A stretch of 64,000 nt of DNA from Acidobacteriota bacterium (lineage in GTDB: Bacteria > Acidobacteriota > Holophagae > Holophagales > Holophagaceae), in contig JACPUT010000006.1 in NCBI GenBank assembly GCA_016192145.1, forward strand, positions 496,001 through 560,000. The letters are read 5' to 3'. The notes below the pieces were generated by a model, which ran no database searches, had not been told where the DNA came from, and saw nothing but the letters and a program-made list of their open reading frames with translations. Position 1 is the first letter of the stretch. Each line of letters starts with the position of its first letter. Of the stretch, positions 53,268-62,032 are shown piece by piece. Position numbers and translations under genes: made by a program.

Positions 53268-54434
53268 ATGGGGAAAGGTGTTGTTTTGGTGGTGGACGAC
53301 GAGGCCCCGATCCGGGACATCCTCGGCTTCTACCTCAAGCGGGCGGGCTACCAAGTACTGATGGCGGGCAACGGGGTGCAGGCGCTGGACGAGATGTCGC
53401 GTCTGCAGCCGGACCTCATCATCAGCGATCTCCGCATGCCGGAGATGGCCGGCGATGAGCTCTGCAAACGCGTCAAGGGCGCCCCTGAGACGCAGGACAC
53501 CTACTTCATCATCGTGTCGGCCCTGGATGGCACCGCCTCCCGCATCGGCGGCCTCTCCATCGGCGCCGACGACATGATCAGCAAGCCCTTCCACGCCCAG
53601 GAAGTGCTGGCGAAGGTGGACAGCGCCTTCCGCCTCATCGGCATGCAAAAGGAGATCAAGCGGCAGAACCGCGAGCTCTCCGCCTTCCAGGGTCGCGTGG
53701 AGGCCGAGCTGGCCCTGGCCGCCCGCCTGCAGATGGGCCTCCTGCCTTCGCTGCCTGGCGAGATCCGCGGCGCCAAGTACACCCATCGCTACCTGCCCGC
53801 CGAAGGCATCGGCGGCGACATCTACACCATCGCCCCGCTGGAGGATGGCCTCATCGGCCTGATGATCGCCGACGTGAGCGGTCATGGCGTGAGCGCCGCC
53901 CTCATCAGCGCCATGGTGAAAACGAGCTTCGAGAACCACATCCGCCTCTCCAGGGATCCCCTGGCCTGGGCCCTGGGGATGAACCGGGATCTCTGCCGCA
54001 GCACCCTGGACGATCAGTTCGCGACGGCCTGGCTGGGCTGCCTCAACCCCACCACCCACGTGCTCACCCACGTCGTCGCGGGCCATCCCCCGCCGATCCG
54101 GGTGCGGCAGGGCTCCCGGGGCGGCCTCCATCAGCCGGAGCTGCTCCAGGGCAAGGGCTTCATGCTGGGCCTCGATGAGAGCCTGCCCTTCAGCCTCCAC
54201 GAGGGCCAGGTGCTGCCCGGGGATCGCCTCGTGCTCTACACCGACGGCCTGGTGGAAGTGGAGCGGGAGGATCGCTCCATGCTCGGGGACGAAGGCCTGC
54301 TGAAGCTCTGCGCCGAGCTACCCGAGACCGCCGACGAAGCCGCCGACTTCCTCGTGGGCCGCGCCCGGGAGCTGAACGCCCCGGTACCCTTCCACGACGA
54401 CGTCACGCTCGTGGTGTTCGACCGGTTCTCCTAG
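53268..54434 (+). CDS. Response regulator with PP2C (RsbU/SpoIIE) phosphatase domain
   Basis: A 388-residue protein. The receiver (about 1-125) has VDDE, the phospho-acceptor Asp in LIISDLRMP, and KPF. A short coiled coil follows (KEIKRQNRELSAFQGRVEAELALAARLQMGLLP, about residues 125-160). The PP2C domain has GGDIYTIAPLEDG, MIADVSGHGVSAALIS with the metal Asp residues, YTDGLVEVE and HDDVTLVVF. It would dephosphorylate the STAS protein encoded just upstream in response to an unknown sensor kinase. GGAGG precedes the ATG. Confidence 0.94.
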   Translation: MGKGVVLVVDDEAPIRDILGFYLKRAGYQVLMAGNGVQALDEMSRLQPDLIISDLRMPEMAGDELCKRVKGAPETQDTYFIIVSALDGTASRIGGLSIGADDMISKPFHAQEVLAKVDSAFRLIGMQKEIKRQNRELSAFQGRVEAELALAARLQMGLLPSLPGEIRGAKYTHRYLPAEGIGGDIYTIAPLEDGLIGLMIADVSGHGVSAALISAMVKTSFENHIRLSRDPLAWALGMNRDLCRSTLDDQFATAWLGCLNPTTHVLTHVVAGHPPPIRVRQGSRGGLHQPELLQGKGFMLGLDESLPFSLHEGQVLPGDRLVLYTDGLVEVEREDRSMLGDEGLLKLCAELPETADEAADFLVGRARELNAPVPFHDDVTLVVFDRFS

Positions 54435-54772
54435 GCAGAGCCGAACGGCCTTGGAACGCGAAGAGCGCGAAGGCCCCTGCGGGGCGCGAAGAGCGCGAAT
54501 TGAAGGTCGGGTGTTGCGGCTCGAACATAGCCTTCGCGGGCATCTTGAACCGGGATGGATCCATGGGCCGGGCAGCCTGGCGTGCCGAAGGGGCCTGTCG
54601 AATCGCACGTGCCCGTCCTCCCTTCCCGGAGTGTTCCCAGTGCGGCCATAGAGGGCCGCCCTGGGAACACTCCGGGAAGCTCGCCGCTCGCGGCGAGGGC
54701 CAAAGGCCGGAGGACTTCCTGGGAAGGAGCATTCGCGTGGCGCGCAGCGCCCTTCGCGTTCTTTTTTAAAGT
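54435..54772. repeat. Gene-free 338-bp stretch with nested palindromes
   Basis: Outer complementary ends GAACGCGAAG (about 54455-54465) and CTTCGCGTTC (about 54753-54763) enclose repeated GCGCGAA units. In the middle is an 18-bp perfect hairpin (54623-54640 with 54661-54678) continued by GCGGCC/GGCCGC, and next to it CTCGCCGC/GCGGCGAG (54680-54697). The right end, read on the minus strand, starts with a T-rich stretch after the stem and could serve the convergent EamA gene only weakly. No credible coding frame. Confidence 0.75.
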
Positions 54773-55693
54773 CTACGCTTCGCCCTTCCGTCCCCACATC
54801 CGCGGCCCCAGCTCCGCCACCAGCGCCGCCGCCACGATGAGGGCGCCGCCCAGCCACTGGCGGGGCACCAGGTAATCCTTCACCCCGGGGATCCACCCAC
54901 TCACGGCGAGCAGGGTGGCCACCACGGGCTCCAGGCTGAAGATGATCCCGGCCTCCGTGGCCGTGAGCCAGGGCTGGAAGCGGGCCTGCAGGTACATGGT
55001 GAGGGCCGTGCCTGCGAGGCCCAGCCAGATCAGGCCGATCCAGGTGCCCCGGAGGCTGAGGCCATGGCTGGCCTGGAAGCCCCCCTTGGGGAGGATGACC
55101 GCCAAGATCGTGCAGGCCACGGCCACCACGGCGATTTGCGTGAAGGTGAGCACCCAGGTGTCGCAGCGTCGGCTGTAGCGGCCGATGAGGACGATGTGGA
55201 AGCCGATGAGCACGGCGTTGGCCAGGGTGAGCGTGTCCCCATGGCTCCAGCCCCCGAAGGATTCCCCGGGCTTGAAGACGAGGCCCACGAGACCCAGGCA
55301 GGCCACGAGCACCGCCAGGGCGTGGGCCAGCTTGGGGCGTTCGCCGAAGCCGAAGGCCACCATGGGCGTGAAAATCACGTAGAGGCCGGTGATGAAGGCG
55401 TTCTTGGTGGTGCTCGTCGTTTCGAGACCCGCGGTCTGCAGCCAGAAGAGCGAGGCCAGCACCACGCCCGCCACGAGGCCGTCCCGGATGTCGGAGGCCT
55501 TCCAGCGGGACCCCCGGGCCAGGGTGAGCCCCAGGAGCACGATGGCGGCGATGGAGAAGCGGAGCGCCAGGAGGGCGTTCACGCCCAGCCCGGCCTCCTG
55601 CAGGTATTTCGTCGCGGGAAAGGCCGAGCCCCAGATGATGGCGGCCAAGGCCATGGCGGCCACGGCGAGGATGTGGAGACGGCGTTCAGACAT
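54773..55693 (-). CDS. EamA/DMT-family transporter
   Basis: A 306-residue inner-membrane protein with ten predicted transmembrane helices in two EamA repeats. The first starts AAMALAAIIWGSAFPATKYLQE and the second DTLTLANAVLIGFHIVLIGRYS, with GLAGTALTMYLQARFQPWLTATEAGIIFSLEPV typical near the end of the second (about 225-260). Members export metabolites or drugs; the substrate cannot be told. Downstream of it on the same strand is only the repeat region. Confidence 0.85.
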   Translation of the reverse strand: MSERRLHILAVAAMALAAIIWGSAFPATKYLQEAGLGVNALLALRFSIAAIVLLGLTLARGSRWKASDIRDGLVAGVVLASLFWLQTAGLETTSTTKNAFITGLYVIFTPMVAFGFGERPKLAHALAVLVACLGLVGLVFKPGESFGGWSHGDTLTLANAVLIGFHIVLIGRYSRRCDTWVLTFTQIAVVAVACTILAVILPKGGFQASHGLSLRGTWIGLIWLGLAGTALTMYLQARFQPWLTATEAGIIFSLEPVVATLLAVSGWIPGVKDYLVPRQWLGGALIVAAALVAELGPRMWGRKGEA

Positions 55694-55705
55694 GGTTTCA
55701 GTCTA

Positions 55706-55811
55706 GAGGCTGGAGGCTGGAGACCGGAGGAAAGCAGTGGTCGACCCACCCAGGCCACACCGCCTCGCTGGGTTGGTGAATGCTTGTCCTCCAGGCTCCA
55801 GTCTCCAGCCT
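55706..55811. repeat. Heptamer-arm palindrome, GRCYGGA family, before the EamA gene
   Basis: The left arm (55706-55731) consists of GGCTGGA, GGCTGGA, GACCGGA units. The right arm (55787-55811) consists of the complementary CTCCAGNC units. The core CGACCCA (55742-55748) faces TGGGTTG (55769-55775), one change from TGGGTCG. It lies between two minus-strand genes. Confidence 0.75.
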
Positions 55812-55815
55812 GTCC

Positions 55816-56805
55816 CTACTCCACCACCGCCGTCACGCGCACGATCAGTTCGGGCTGCTCGGGATCGTCCGTGGTGATCGTGACCTTCTCGGCGTAGCGA
55901 CCGGCCTTGGCATCCTTGGAGAGCACCAGCGTGAGGTCGTGCTGGGCCATGGCCTTGGCGCCGGAGAGGCCCTCGATGCGCAGCTCGGCGCGGGTGGAAT
56001 GGCTGCCGGTGATGCGGAAGGCCTTGCCCTCGGCCTGGCGGAGCTGGAGCTTCGCCCGCCCTTCCGTGCCCGCCTTGAGGACATCCATGCTCACGCGGTC
56101 GGGGGCCACGATGCTGGGCTTCAGCTCCCAGTTCACGGGCAGGGTGAAGGTCTGGGCGGAGGGCACGTTGGTGGTGAGGGTGACCGTCTCACGCCCGAAG
56201 CGGGGTTTCACGGGCAGCTTGGAGCCGTCGAACACGATCTCCAGGATGGCGTCCTTGCCCTCGCCCTTGGGCGTGAGGCGCAGCCAGGGGGCGCCCGGGG
56301 CCTTGGCCTCGAGGATGCGCACTTCCATGCCGGTGCCGCTCGCGTAGCGCACGTTCGTCACCTGATGGCCGGAGCGGGAGACCTGGTTGAAATAGACGGC
56401 GGCCATGGAGGGCATCACGTCCTGCACGACCTCGGCCTCGAAGGTGAGGAGGGCGTTGGGATTCTTGGCGTCGTTGCTCACCACCGTCATGCTCTTGCGC
56501 ACCAGGCCCCGCTGGCCGTGGGGGTCGAACACGGCTTCCACCTCGGAACTTTCGCCGGGCTTGAGGTTCCAATTGCCCAGCACCGTACTGGTGCAGCCGC
56601 AGCTGGGGTTCACGGCCGTGATCTGCAGGTTGGCGTTGCCTTTGTTGGTGACCTTGAAGCGCGTGCTCACCTTGCGATCGCTGTTGATCTTGCCGAAATC
56701 GTGGTGGGTGCGCTCGAAGGCGATCTCGGGAGCCTGCGCCGCGAGGGGGGCCTGGAGGGCAAGGGCGACGAGCGCGGGGGTGATCAGGAGGACGGGGCGG
56801 AACAT
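55816..56805 (-). CDS. Exported DUF1573-domain protein
   Basis: A 329-residue periplasmic or surface protein with a signal peptide (PVLLITPALVALALQAPLAAQA). Next comes a DUF1573/ASH-type domain (about 28-125): FERTHHDFGKINSDRKVSTRFKV, then NPSCGCTSTVLG with the characteristic CGC, and LKPGESSEVEAVFDP. Two more immunoglobulin-like stretches follow, the last ending TTDDPEQPELIVRVTAVVE. ATG 56805 is favoured over ATG 56832, with GAGG upstream. Function unknown. Confidence 0.8.
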   Translation of the reverse strand: MFRPVLLITPALVALALQAPLAAQAPEIAFERTHHDFGKINSDRKVSTRFKVTNKGNANLQITAVNPSCGCTSTVLGNWNLKPGESSEVEAVFDPHGQRGLVRKSMTVVSNDAKNPNALLTFEAEVVQDVMPSMAAVYFNQVSRSGHQVTNVRYASGTGMEVRILEAKAPGAPWLRLTPKGEGKDAILEIVFDGSKLPVKPRFGRETVTLTTNVPSAQTFTLPVNWELKPSIVAPDRVSMDVLKAGTEGRAKLQLRQAEGKAFRITGSHSTRAELRIEGLSGAKAMAQHDLTLVLSKDAKAGRYAEKVTITTDDPEQPELIVRVTAVVE

Positions 56806-56866
56806 GGAAGCCTCGGGAAGGGAAAGGGTCAAAGGGTTGGGCTATTCTGAATGAATGAGGTGAAGA

Positions 56867-57250
56867 ATGTCGGTCATGACCGAAGTGTCCTGGGGTGAAC
56901 TGATTGATAAGTACACCATCCTGGCCATCAAGTCCGAACGTCTGAATGATGCCGCCAAGCTCCAAAATGTGCGGACGGAAATGGCGGCGCTGGCCCCGGC
57001 CCGGCAGAAGGCCTACGACATCGCGGATATCTCATCACTTGAGGCTGAGCTGAAGGCGGTCAATGAAACCCTGTGGGTGATCGAGGACGACATCCGGGAT
57101 TGCGAGCGGGCCAAGGACTTCGGCCCCACCTTCATCGAGCTGGCCCGGGCCGTCTACCACCGCAACGACGAGCGGGCCGCCTTCAAGCGCCAGATCAATG
57201 ACCGGCTGGGCTCCCGCCTCGTGGAAGAGAAGTCCTACCGGGCCTACTGA
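56867..57250 (+). CDS. DUF6165-family protein
   Basis: A 127-residue soluble helical protein. The N-terminus SWGELIDKYTILAIKSERL matches the family found next to lipopolysaccharide or glycan genes. The middle is a coiled coil with ETLWVIEDDIRDCERAKDF, and RAVYHRNDERAAFKRQIN is the conserved end. Two GT9 heptosyltransferase genes are convergent and next to it, in line with that context. Biochemical role unknown. Confidence 0.75.
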   Translation: MSVMTEVSWGELIDKYTILAIKSERLNDAAKLQNVRTEMAALAPARQKAYDIADISSLEAELKAVNETLWVIEDDIRDCERAKDFGPTFIELARAVYHRNDERAAFKRQINDRLGSRLVEEKSYRAY

Positions 57251-57363
57251 GGCTTTGGGCTCTGGGCTCTGGGCTCTGGGCTTTAGGCTCTGGCTGACTG
57301 CAACCCACCGGGGATTTTGTTGGGTCGTGCCCAGCCAGAGCCCAGAGCCCAGAGCCTAAAGCC
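57251..57363. repeat. Heptamer-arm palindrome, AGAGCCY family, between DUF6165 and GT9 genes
   Basis: The left arm (57251-57296) has four or more GGGCTCT heptamers; the right arm (57332-57363) has AGAGCCC, AGAGCCC and AGAGCCT. The core CAACCCA (57301-57307) and TGGGTCG (57321-57327) differ from the canonical pair by one base. It lies between convergent genes and reaches within 5 bp of the GT9 stop codon. Confidence 0.85.
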
Positions 57364-57366
57364 TCG

Positions 57367-58335
57367 CTAGCTCAGCCAACCCTCGATCCGGGCCATCACC
57401 TGCTCGGGCGTGATGCCTTGAAGGCAGGGGTGGCCCTCGAGGGGGCAGTGGTCCTTGCCGCAGGGCAGGCAGGGCAGATCCCGGCGCTGCAGCACGGCCA
57501 CCTGGGGCCCATGGGGGGTGAACATCCCGGGGTCCATGGGGCCGTAGAGGGCGAGCGTGGGGGTGCCGCAGGCGGCGGCCAGGTGGCTGAGCCCGCTATC
57601 GTTGCCCACGGCGGCCAAGGATCCGCGCATCCAGGCGGCGGCCAAGGTCAGGGGATCCCCGCAGCGGTTGAGCCCATGGGCTCCGGCCACCGCCTCTCCC
57701 AGCTCCATCTCCGCCGGGCCGCCCAGGACCACCGGGAGGAGGCCCCGGGCGTGCAGGAGGTCCGCCAGGGCCCGGTAGTGGGCCACGGGCCAGGCCTTGG
57801 AGGGCACGGAAGCCCCGGGCATGAGGCAGACGTAGGGCCGATCCGGCAGGTCCGCCTGCACCGGGGGGCGGTAGTCGAGGAAGGGTACCTCGGGCAGGTC
57901 GGGCCAGCGCTTCAGGAGCACGCGCCGGTAGCGCTCCAGGCAGTGCCCGGTGGGGCCGGACCAGAAGGGCCCCGTGTGCGTGTTGAAGACGCCCGCCAGG
58001 CTTTCGTTCACGCCCATGCGCTCGGGTACCCGGGCCAGGAAGGCCGCCAGGGCGGGCCGGAGGCTCTTGGGGAAGTGGATGCTGCGCGCTGCCCGGTGGT
58101 TGCGCAGGAGCCGGGCCATGGCCCAGGGGCTGGGCTTGCCGACGTCGGGCACGGTGGCATCCGCGAGGTCGGTGCCGGCGACGAGGTTCACGGTGAGCTT
58201 GGGGCCCCACACCACGAGGGGTCCGATGCCCGCCTGCCGCAGCAGGCGCAGCAGGGCCATCTGCATGACGGCGTCGCCGATGTAGCGGGGGAAGCGGACC
58301 CAGGTGGCGCCGGTGGGAATGGCGGGGCCGGTCAA
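57367..58335 (-). CDS. GT9-family heptosyltransferase, second of a pair
   Basis: A 322-residue family 9 glycosyltransferase of the WaaC/WaaF type. VRFPRYIGDAVMQMALLRLL holds the R-x-x-x-x-G-D motif, PYVCLMPGASVPSKAWPVAHY is the sugar-nucleotide loop and GNDSGLSHLAAACGTPTLALYGP is the conserved C-terminal site. The Cys-rich end CLPCGKDHCPLEGHPCLQ is common in this family. The start TTG 58335 overlaps the stop of the preceding gene (TTGA) with GGAG upstream. It probably adds heptose or a similar sugar to lipid A core. Confidence 0.85.
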   Translation of the reverse strand: MTGPAIPTGATWVRFPRYIGDAVMQMALLRLLRQAGIGPLVVWGPKLTVNLVAGTDLADATVPDVGKPSPWAMARLLRNHRAARSIHFPKSLRPALAAFLARVPERMGVNESLAGVFNTHTGPFWSGPTGHCLERYRRVLLKRWPDLPEVPFLDYRPPVQADLPDRPYVCLMPGASVPSKAWPVAHYRALADLLHARGLLPVVLGGPAEMELGEAVAGAHGLNRCGDPLTLAAAWMRGSLAAVGNDSGLSHLAAACGTPTLALYGPMDPGMFTPHGPQVAVLQRRDLPCLPCGKDHCPLEGHPCLQGITPEQVMARIEGWLS

Positions 58336-59243
58336 CGCAGGCGCTCCAGGTGGGGCAGGAGGGCTTCGGGGTCGAGCCGATCCATGCCGCCGTTCAGATC
58401 TGCCTCGGGGCCGGGGTACTGCACCACCTGCACGCGGGAGCCCAGGGGCGCCCAGCGGTCGGGGCCGTGATGCGTCCGCTTGCCCATGAGGCAGAGGGTG
58501 GGGATGCCCAGGGCGGCGGCCAGGTGGGCGGGGCCGGTGGAGGGGGTGAGGAGGGCGTCGCAGGCCGCGATGCGGCTCATGAGGCCGCGCAGGTCCGTGG
58601 CGGGCAGGTCCCCGGCTCCGGCCGGGGCCAGCACCACGGGGGTCCACCCGGCGCTCGCGACCACGGGCAGGGCGCGATCCCACCAGGCCTGGGTGGGGAA
58701 GGCGCCGGAGCCGCTGCCCCGGAGCACCACGCCCAGGCGGGGGCGGGGCAGGGCCTCCATCTCCTCCAGGGCCTCGTTGAGTTCCGGGATCGGGAGGCGG
58801 ATGCGCGCGGGTTCGGGCCAGCCGCCCTGCCAGCCCCAGGGATGGAGGAATTCCAGCAGGTTCTGGGCCTCGTGGCGGCCCGTGCCCGTGCGGCCGGCCC
58901 AGAGCAGGTGGGTGGCGGCGAGGATCTGGTCCAGGCCCCGGGCCCGGGCCACCCGGATGGGCACCTCGGCCTCCCGGGCCGCCACGGTCACGGCCCGGTC
59001 CCGGTGCCCCAGGTTCAGCACGGCATCGGGCCTCAGCCGCTCGAAGAGGGCCCGGGGGCTGATCTCGGGCTCCCGCAGGTGCACTTCGGCCAGGCCGGGC
59101 AGTCCGCGCAGCGCGGGCGCCGTGGCGGGGGCCACGAGCAGGTGCACCTCGGCGGAGGGATACCGGGAGAGGATCCGGTTCACCACGGGCAGACTCACCA
59201 TCACGTCGCCCAGGGCATCGGTTCTCGAAATCAGGAATCGCAT
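58332..59243 (-). CDS. GT9-family heptosyltransferase, first of a pair
   Basis: A 303-residue family 9 glycosyltransferase. The N-terminus RFLISRTDALGDVMVSLPVV shows the R-x-D-x-x-G-D motif. GVVLRGSGSGAFPTQAWW is the phosphate loop and TPSTGPAHLAAALGIPTLCLMG the C-terminal motif. ATG 59243 gives the typical MRFLISR start; ATG 59258 adds five residues. Two GT9 genes in tandem suggest sequential additions to a lipopolysaccharide core. The divergent gene is the NtrC-type regulator. Confidence 0.86.
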   Translation of the reverse strand: MRFLISRTDALGDVMVSLPVVNRILSRYPSAEVHLLVAPATAPALRGLPGLAEVHLREPEISPRALFERLRPDAVLNLGHRDRAVTVAAREAEVPIRVARARGLDQILAATHLLWAGRTGTGRHEAQNLLEFLHPWGWQGGWPEPARIRLPIPELNEALEEMEALPRPRLGVVLRGSGSGAFPTQAWWDRALPVVASAGWTPVVLAPAGAGDLPATDLRGLMSRIAACDALLTPSTGPAHLAAALGIPTLCLMGKRTHHGPDRWAPLGSRVQVVQYPGPEADLNGGMDRLDPEALLPHLERLR

Positions 59244-59336
59244 TCCGCATTGTTCCATGGGGACTGCTCCGAAAGTGCCCCCCTGACCCGATGGGGCGGT
59301 GCCATAGTGAAAGGAACCTGCCCCATTACGTCACCC

Positions 59337-60773
59337 ATGACCCTCACCTCCGCCCCCCATCGCGTGCTCCTCGTCGAGGATGAAGCCGGCCTCCGGGAGG
59401 TGCTCGCCCTGACCCTGGATGGCGCTGGCTTCCGGGTGATCACGGCGGCCTCGGTGGCCGAAGCCAAGGGGGTGCTGGCCCGGGATGGCGTGGATGCCGT
59501 GCTCTCGGATCTGAAGCTGCGGGATGGCACGGGCATCCAACTGTTGGAGTGGATGAAGGCGGAATCCCTTGGCGCGCCCGTGGTGATCATGACGGCCTTC
59601 GCCACCACGGAGACCACCGTGCAGGCCTTGAACCTGGGCGCCGTGGACTTCATCACCAAGCCCTTCCGCAACGAGGACCTCATCGGCACCCTCCAGGGCC
59701 TCCTGGCCCAGGCCCATCCGGATGGGCCCGTGGAGCTGCCCGCCACCGGGGAACTCATCGGCGTGGGGGAGACCCTCCGCCGCGTGCAGGCCCTCGTGGG
59801 CAAGGTGGCTCGCGCGGATACGGGCGTCCTCCTCACGGGCGAGAGCGGCACGGGCAAGGAGGTGGTGGCCCGCCTCATCCACCGGTACAGCGAGCGCTCT
59901 CGGGGGCCCTTCATCGCCGTGAACTGCGGGGCCCTGCCCGAGAACCTGCTGGAGAGCGAACTCTTCGGCTTCGAGAAGGGAGCCTTCACGGGCGCCAACG
60001 CCCTGAAGCGGGGCCTCTTCGAGGAGGCCTCGGGCGGCATCCTCTTCCTGGACGAGATCGGCGAGATGCCGCTGCCCCTCCAGGTGAAGCTGCTCCGCGT
60101 CATCCAGGAGCGCATGGTGCGCCGGCTGGGCAGCGCCACCGAGCGCCCCGTGGACGTGCGCATCATCGCCGCCACCAACCGCAACCTCCGGGAGCGGGCC
60201 GAGAAGGGCGCCTTCCGCGAGGACCTCTACTACCGCCTCAACATCCTCCACATCGAGCTGCCCCCCCTGCGGGAGCGGCCCGAGGATCTGCCCCTTCTGG
60301 CCGAGCACTTCATCCGCCGCTTCTGCGCGAAGCTCGGCAAGCCGCCCATGACCCTCCACCCGGAGACGTTGGAATTCCTGCGCCAGCACCGCTGGCCCGG
60401 CAACGTGCGCGAGCTGGAGAACCTCATGGAGCGCTGCGTGGCCCTCAATCCGGGCGGCCCCATCACCCGGGATCTCCTGCCGGATGACCTCCTGCAGCCC
60501 GATGGCCGGGGCCGCGCCGTGGAATTGGCCATCCCCGCGGAGGGCTTCGACGTGGAGGCCTACCTCAAGGCGCTCCGGGGCTTCTTCCTCCGCCGCGCCC
60601 TCGACGAAGTGAGTGGCGTGAAGACCCGGGCCGGAAAGCGCCTCGGCATGAATTTCCGCGCCTACCGCTACTGGCTGGCGGAGCTGGGAGGCGTGGAGAC
60701 CTTGCCCACCCACTGTCCCCGCCCCGAAGACTTTCCCGCCCCCGAGGAACCCGAAGCCCCTGCCGAGGCATGA
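59337..60773 (+). CDS. NtrC-family sigma-54 response regulator (PilR-like)
   Basis: A 478-residue activator. The receiver (about 1-120) has LLVEDE, AVLSDLKLRDG with the phospho-Asp and KPFRNED. The AAA+ domain has GESGTGKEVVARLIH, ELFGFEKGAFTGAN with the sigma-54-contacting GAFTGA loop, GGILFLDEIGEM and WPGNVRELENLMERCV. The C-terminal Fis-type helix-turn-helix region lies around residues 400-450 (FFLRRALDEVSGVKTRAGKRLGM). It should drive sigma-54 promoters such as that of the second pilin. No histidine kinase is adjacent. A pseudopilin follows 34 nt downstream, which supports a pilus-related job, but the PilR name is an inference. Confidence 0.9.
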   Translation: MTLTSAPHRVLLVEDEAGLREVLALTLDGAGFRVITAASVAEAKGVLARDGVDAVLSDLKLRDGTGIQLLEWMKAESLGAPVVIMTAFATTETTVQALNLGAVDFITKPFRNEDLIGTLQGLLAQAHPDGPVELPATGELIGVGETLRRVQALVGKVARADTGVLLTGESGTGKEVVARLIHRYSERSRGPFIAVNCGALPENLLESELFGFEKGAFTGANALKRGLFEEASGGILFLDEIGEMPLPLQVKLLRVIQERMVRRLGSATERPVDVRIIAATNRNLRERAEKGAFREDLYYRLNILHIELPPLRERPEDLPLLAEHFIRRFCAKLGKPPMTLHPETLEFLRQHRWPGNVRELENLMERCVALNPGGPITRDLLPDDLLQPDGRGRAVELAIPAEGFDVEAYLKALRGFFLRRALDEVSGVKTRAGKRLGMNFRAYRYWLAELGGVETLPTHCPRPEDFPAPEEPEAPAEA

Positions 60774-60807
60774 AGGGGGCATGCGCTAGACTGGAATCGA
60801 GGTACTT

Positions 60808-61278
60808 ATGGATCGCCGGAACGAAAAGGGCTTCTCGCTGCTGGAACTGCTGGTGGCGATGATGATCATCGCCGTGCTGGGCACGCTGGGGTTCAATCAG
60901 GTTCGCAAGCGCAGCTCCCAGGCTCGTTACATCAAGGCCAAGGACGAAGTGAAGATCGTGTCCGAAGGCCTGGATCAGTACCACATGAAGCATGGCCGGT
61001 ACCCCGACTTCGGCAGCTGGGAAGCCATGGTGGATCCCAATTCTCCGCTGGTGAAGGAGGACATGATCAAGACCAACATGTCCCCCATGGATCCCTTTGG
61101 CCAGCCCTACGAGGCGAAATCCAACCGGGGCGGCTACGAGATCAAGTGCCAGGGCGTCCCTGAAGACCAGGAATCCTACGGTCCCTTCGTGAAGGTGCCG
61201 GGTCAGTGGAATGAAAACACCCCCGCCGCCACTGGAGTGGACAAGGCCAAGGCCCCCGAGCCCGGAGCCCCCAAGTGA
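60808..61278 (+). CDS. GspG-like pseudopilin
   Basis: A 156-residue protein with a prepilin signal, RNEKG|FSLLELLVAMMIIAVLGTLGF (Glu5 present). The mature part has ARYIKAKDEVKIVSEGLDQYHMKHGRYPDFGSWEAMVD and MDPFGQPYEAKSNRGGYEI, the pattern of GspG, the major type II secretion pseudopilin. The C-terminal about 20 residues are Pro/Ala-rich. The only other secretion-type gene that could partner it is the GspE-like ATPase gene at 35.8-37.4 kb. Its stop overlaps the next gene's GTG. Confidence 0.82.
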   Translation: MDRRNEKGFSLLELLVAMMIIAVLGTLGFNQVRKRSSQARYIKAKDEVKIVSEGLDQYHMKHGRYPDFGSWEAMVDPNSPLVKEDMIKTNMSPMDPFGQPYEAKSNRGGYEIKCQGVPEDQESYGPFVKVPGQWNENTPAATGVDKAKAPEPGAPK

Positions 61279-61805
61279 TCGATCTCCACGCGATTCCCGC
61301 CGAAGGCCTCCGCCTGGAGGGCAAGCTGGACCGCCTCAAGCTCGAGGGCGGTTCCGCCCTCCGTGAGATGGACTGGAAGCTCTTCCTCCTGCCCTCCAAC
61401 AGCGACCTCTTCGTGGAGGTGAAGGGCAAGGGCACCTGGGAGGGCAACTGCGCCTCCTGCAACGAGGCCATCGACCGCCCCCTGGCCGTGGAAGCCCAGT
61501 TCCTGGGTTCCAAGGATTCGGAGCTGGTGGCCCGTGGCAGCCATGCCCTGGGCAGCCAGGATTTGGACGTGGTCTTCCTCCCGGAGGATGCCCTGGATGA
61601 GGCCGACCTCGTGCGCGAGCAGTTCGAGCTGGCCTCGCCCATGCGGCCCCTCTGCAAGGCCGACTGCAAGGGGCTCTGCCCCACCTGCGGGAAGAACTGG
61701 AACAAGGGCCCCTGCACCTGCAATCCCGACCTCGCCAAACCCCCCAGCGCCCTGGCCCAGGCCCTCGCAGGCTTAAAGCTGGAATTCCCCGCAGATCCGA
61801 AGTAA
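61275..61805 (+). CDS. yceD: YceD/DUF177 family protein
   Basis: A 176-residue protein of the family encoded before rpmF and plsX, in bacteria linked to 23S rRNA maturation. NCASCNEAIDRPL and the C-terminal CKADCKGLCPTCGKNWNKGPCTC show the conserved Cys pairs; LCPTCG is the family mark. GTG 61275 overlaps the stop of the pseudopilin gene. It is followed by rpmF after 23 nt. Confidence 0.9.
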   Translation: MIDLHAIPAEGLRLEGKLDRLKLEGGSALREMDWKLFLLPSNSDLFVEVKGKGTWEGNCASCNEAIDRPLAVEAQFLGSKDSELVARGSHALGSQDLDVVFLPEDALDEADLVREQFELASPMRPLCKADCKGLCPTCGKNWNKGPCTCNPDLAKPPSALAQALAGLKLEFPADPK

Positions 61806-61828
61806 ACTATCGGGCTCAGGAGTATGTC

Positions 61829-62014
61829 ATGCCGAATCCCAAGCGCCGCCATTCCCGGGCCCGCCGCGACCGCCGCCGCACCCACGACGCCCTGGAAGTG
61901 ATGAGCCAGAGCGGTTGCGCCAACTGTGGCGCCCCCAAGCTGCCCCACCGCGTGTGCCCCTCCTGCGGCCACTACCGCGGTAAGCAGGCCGTCCGCGTCG
62001 CCTCCAACAGCTAA
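61829..62014 (+). CDS. rpmF: 50S ribosomal protein L32
   Basis: A 61-residue protein. The start MPNPKRRHSRARRDRRRTH is the L32 signature. The zinc form is shown by CANCGAPKLPHRVCPSCGHY, with two CxxC pairs. It has the standard place between yceD and plsX. Confidence 0.96.
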   Translation: MPNPKRRHSRARRDRRRTHDALEVMSQSGCANCGAPKLPHRVCPSCGHYRGKQAVRVASNS

Positions 62015-62032
62015 CCGCTGCTTGAGGAACGC

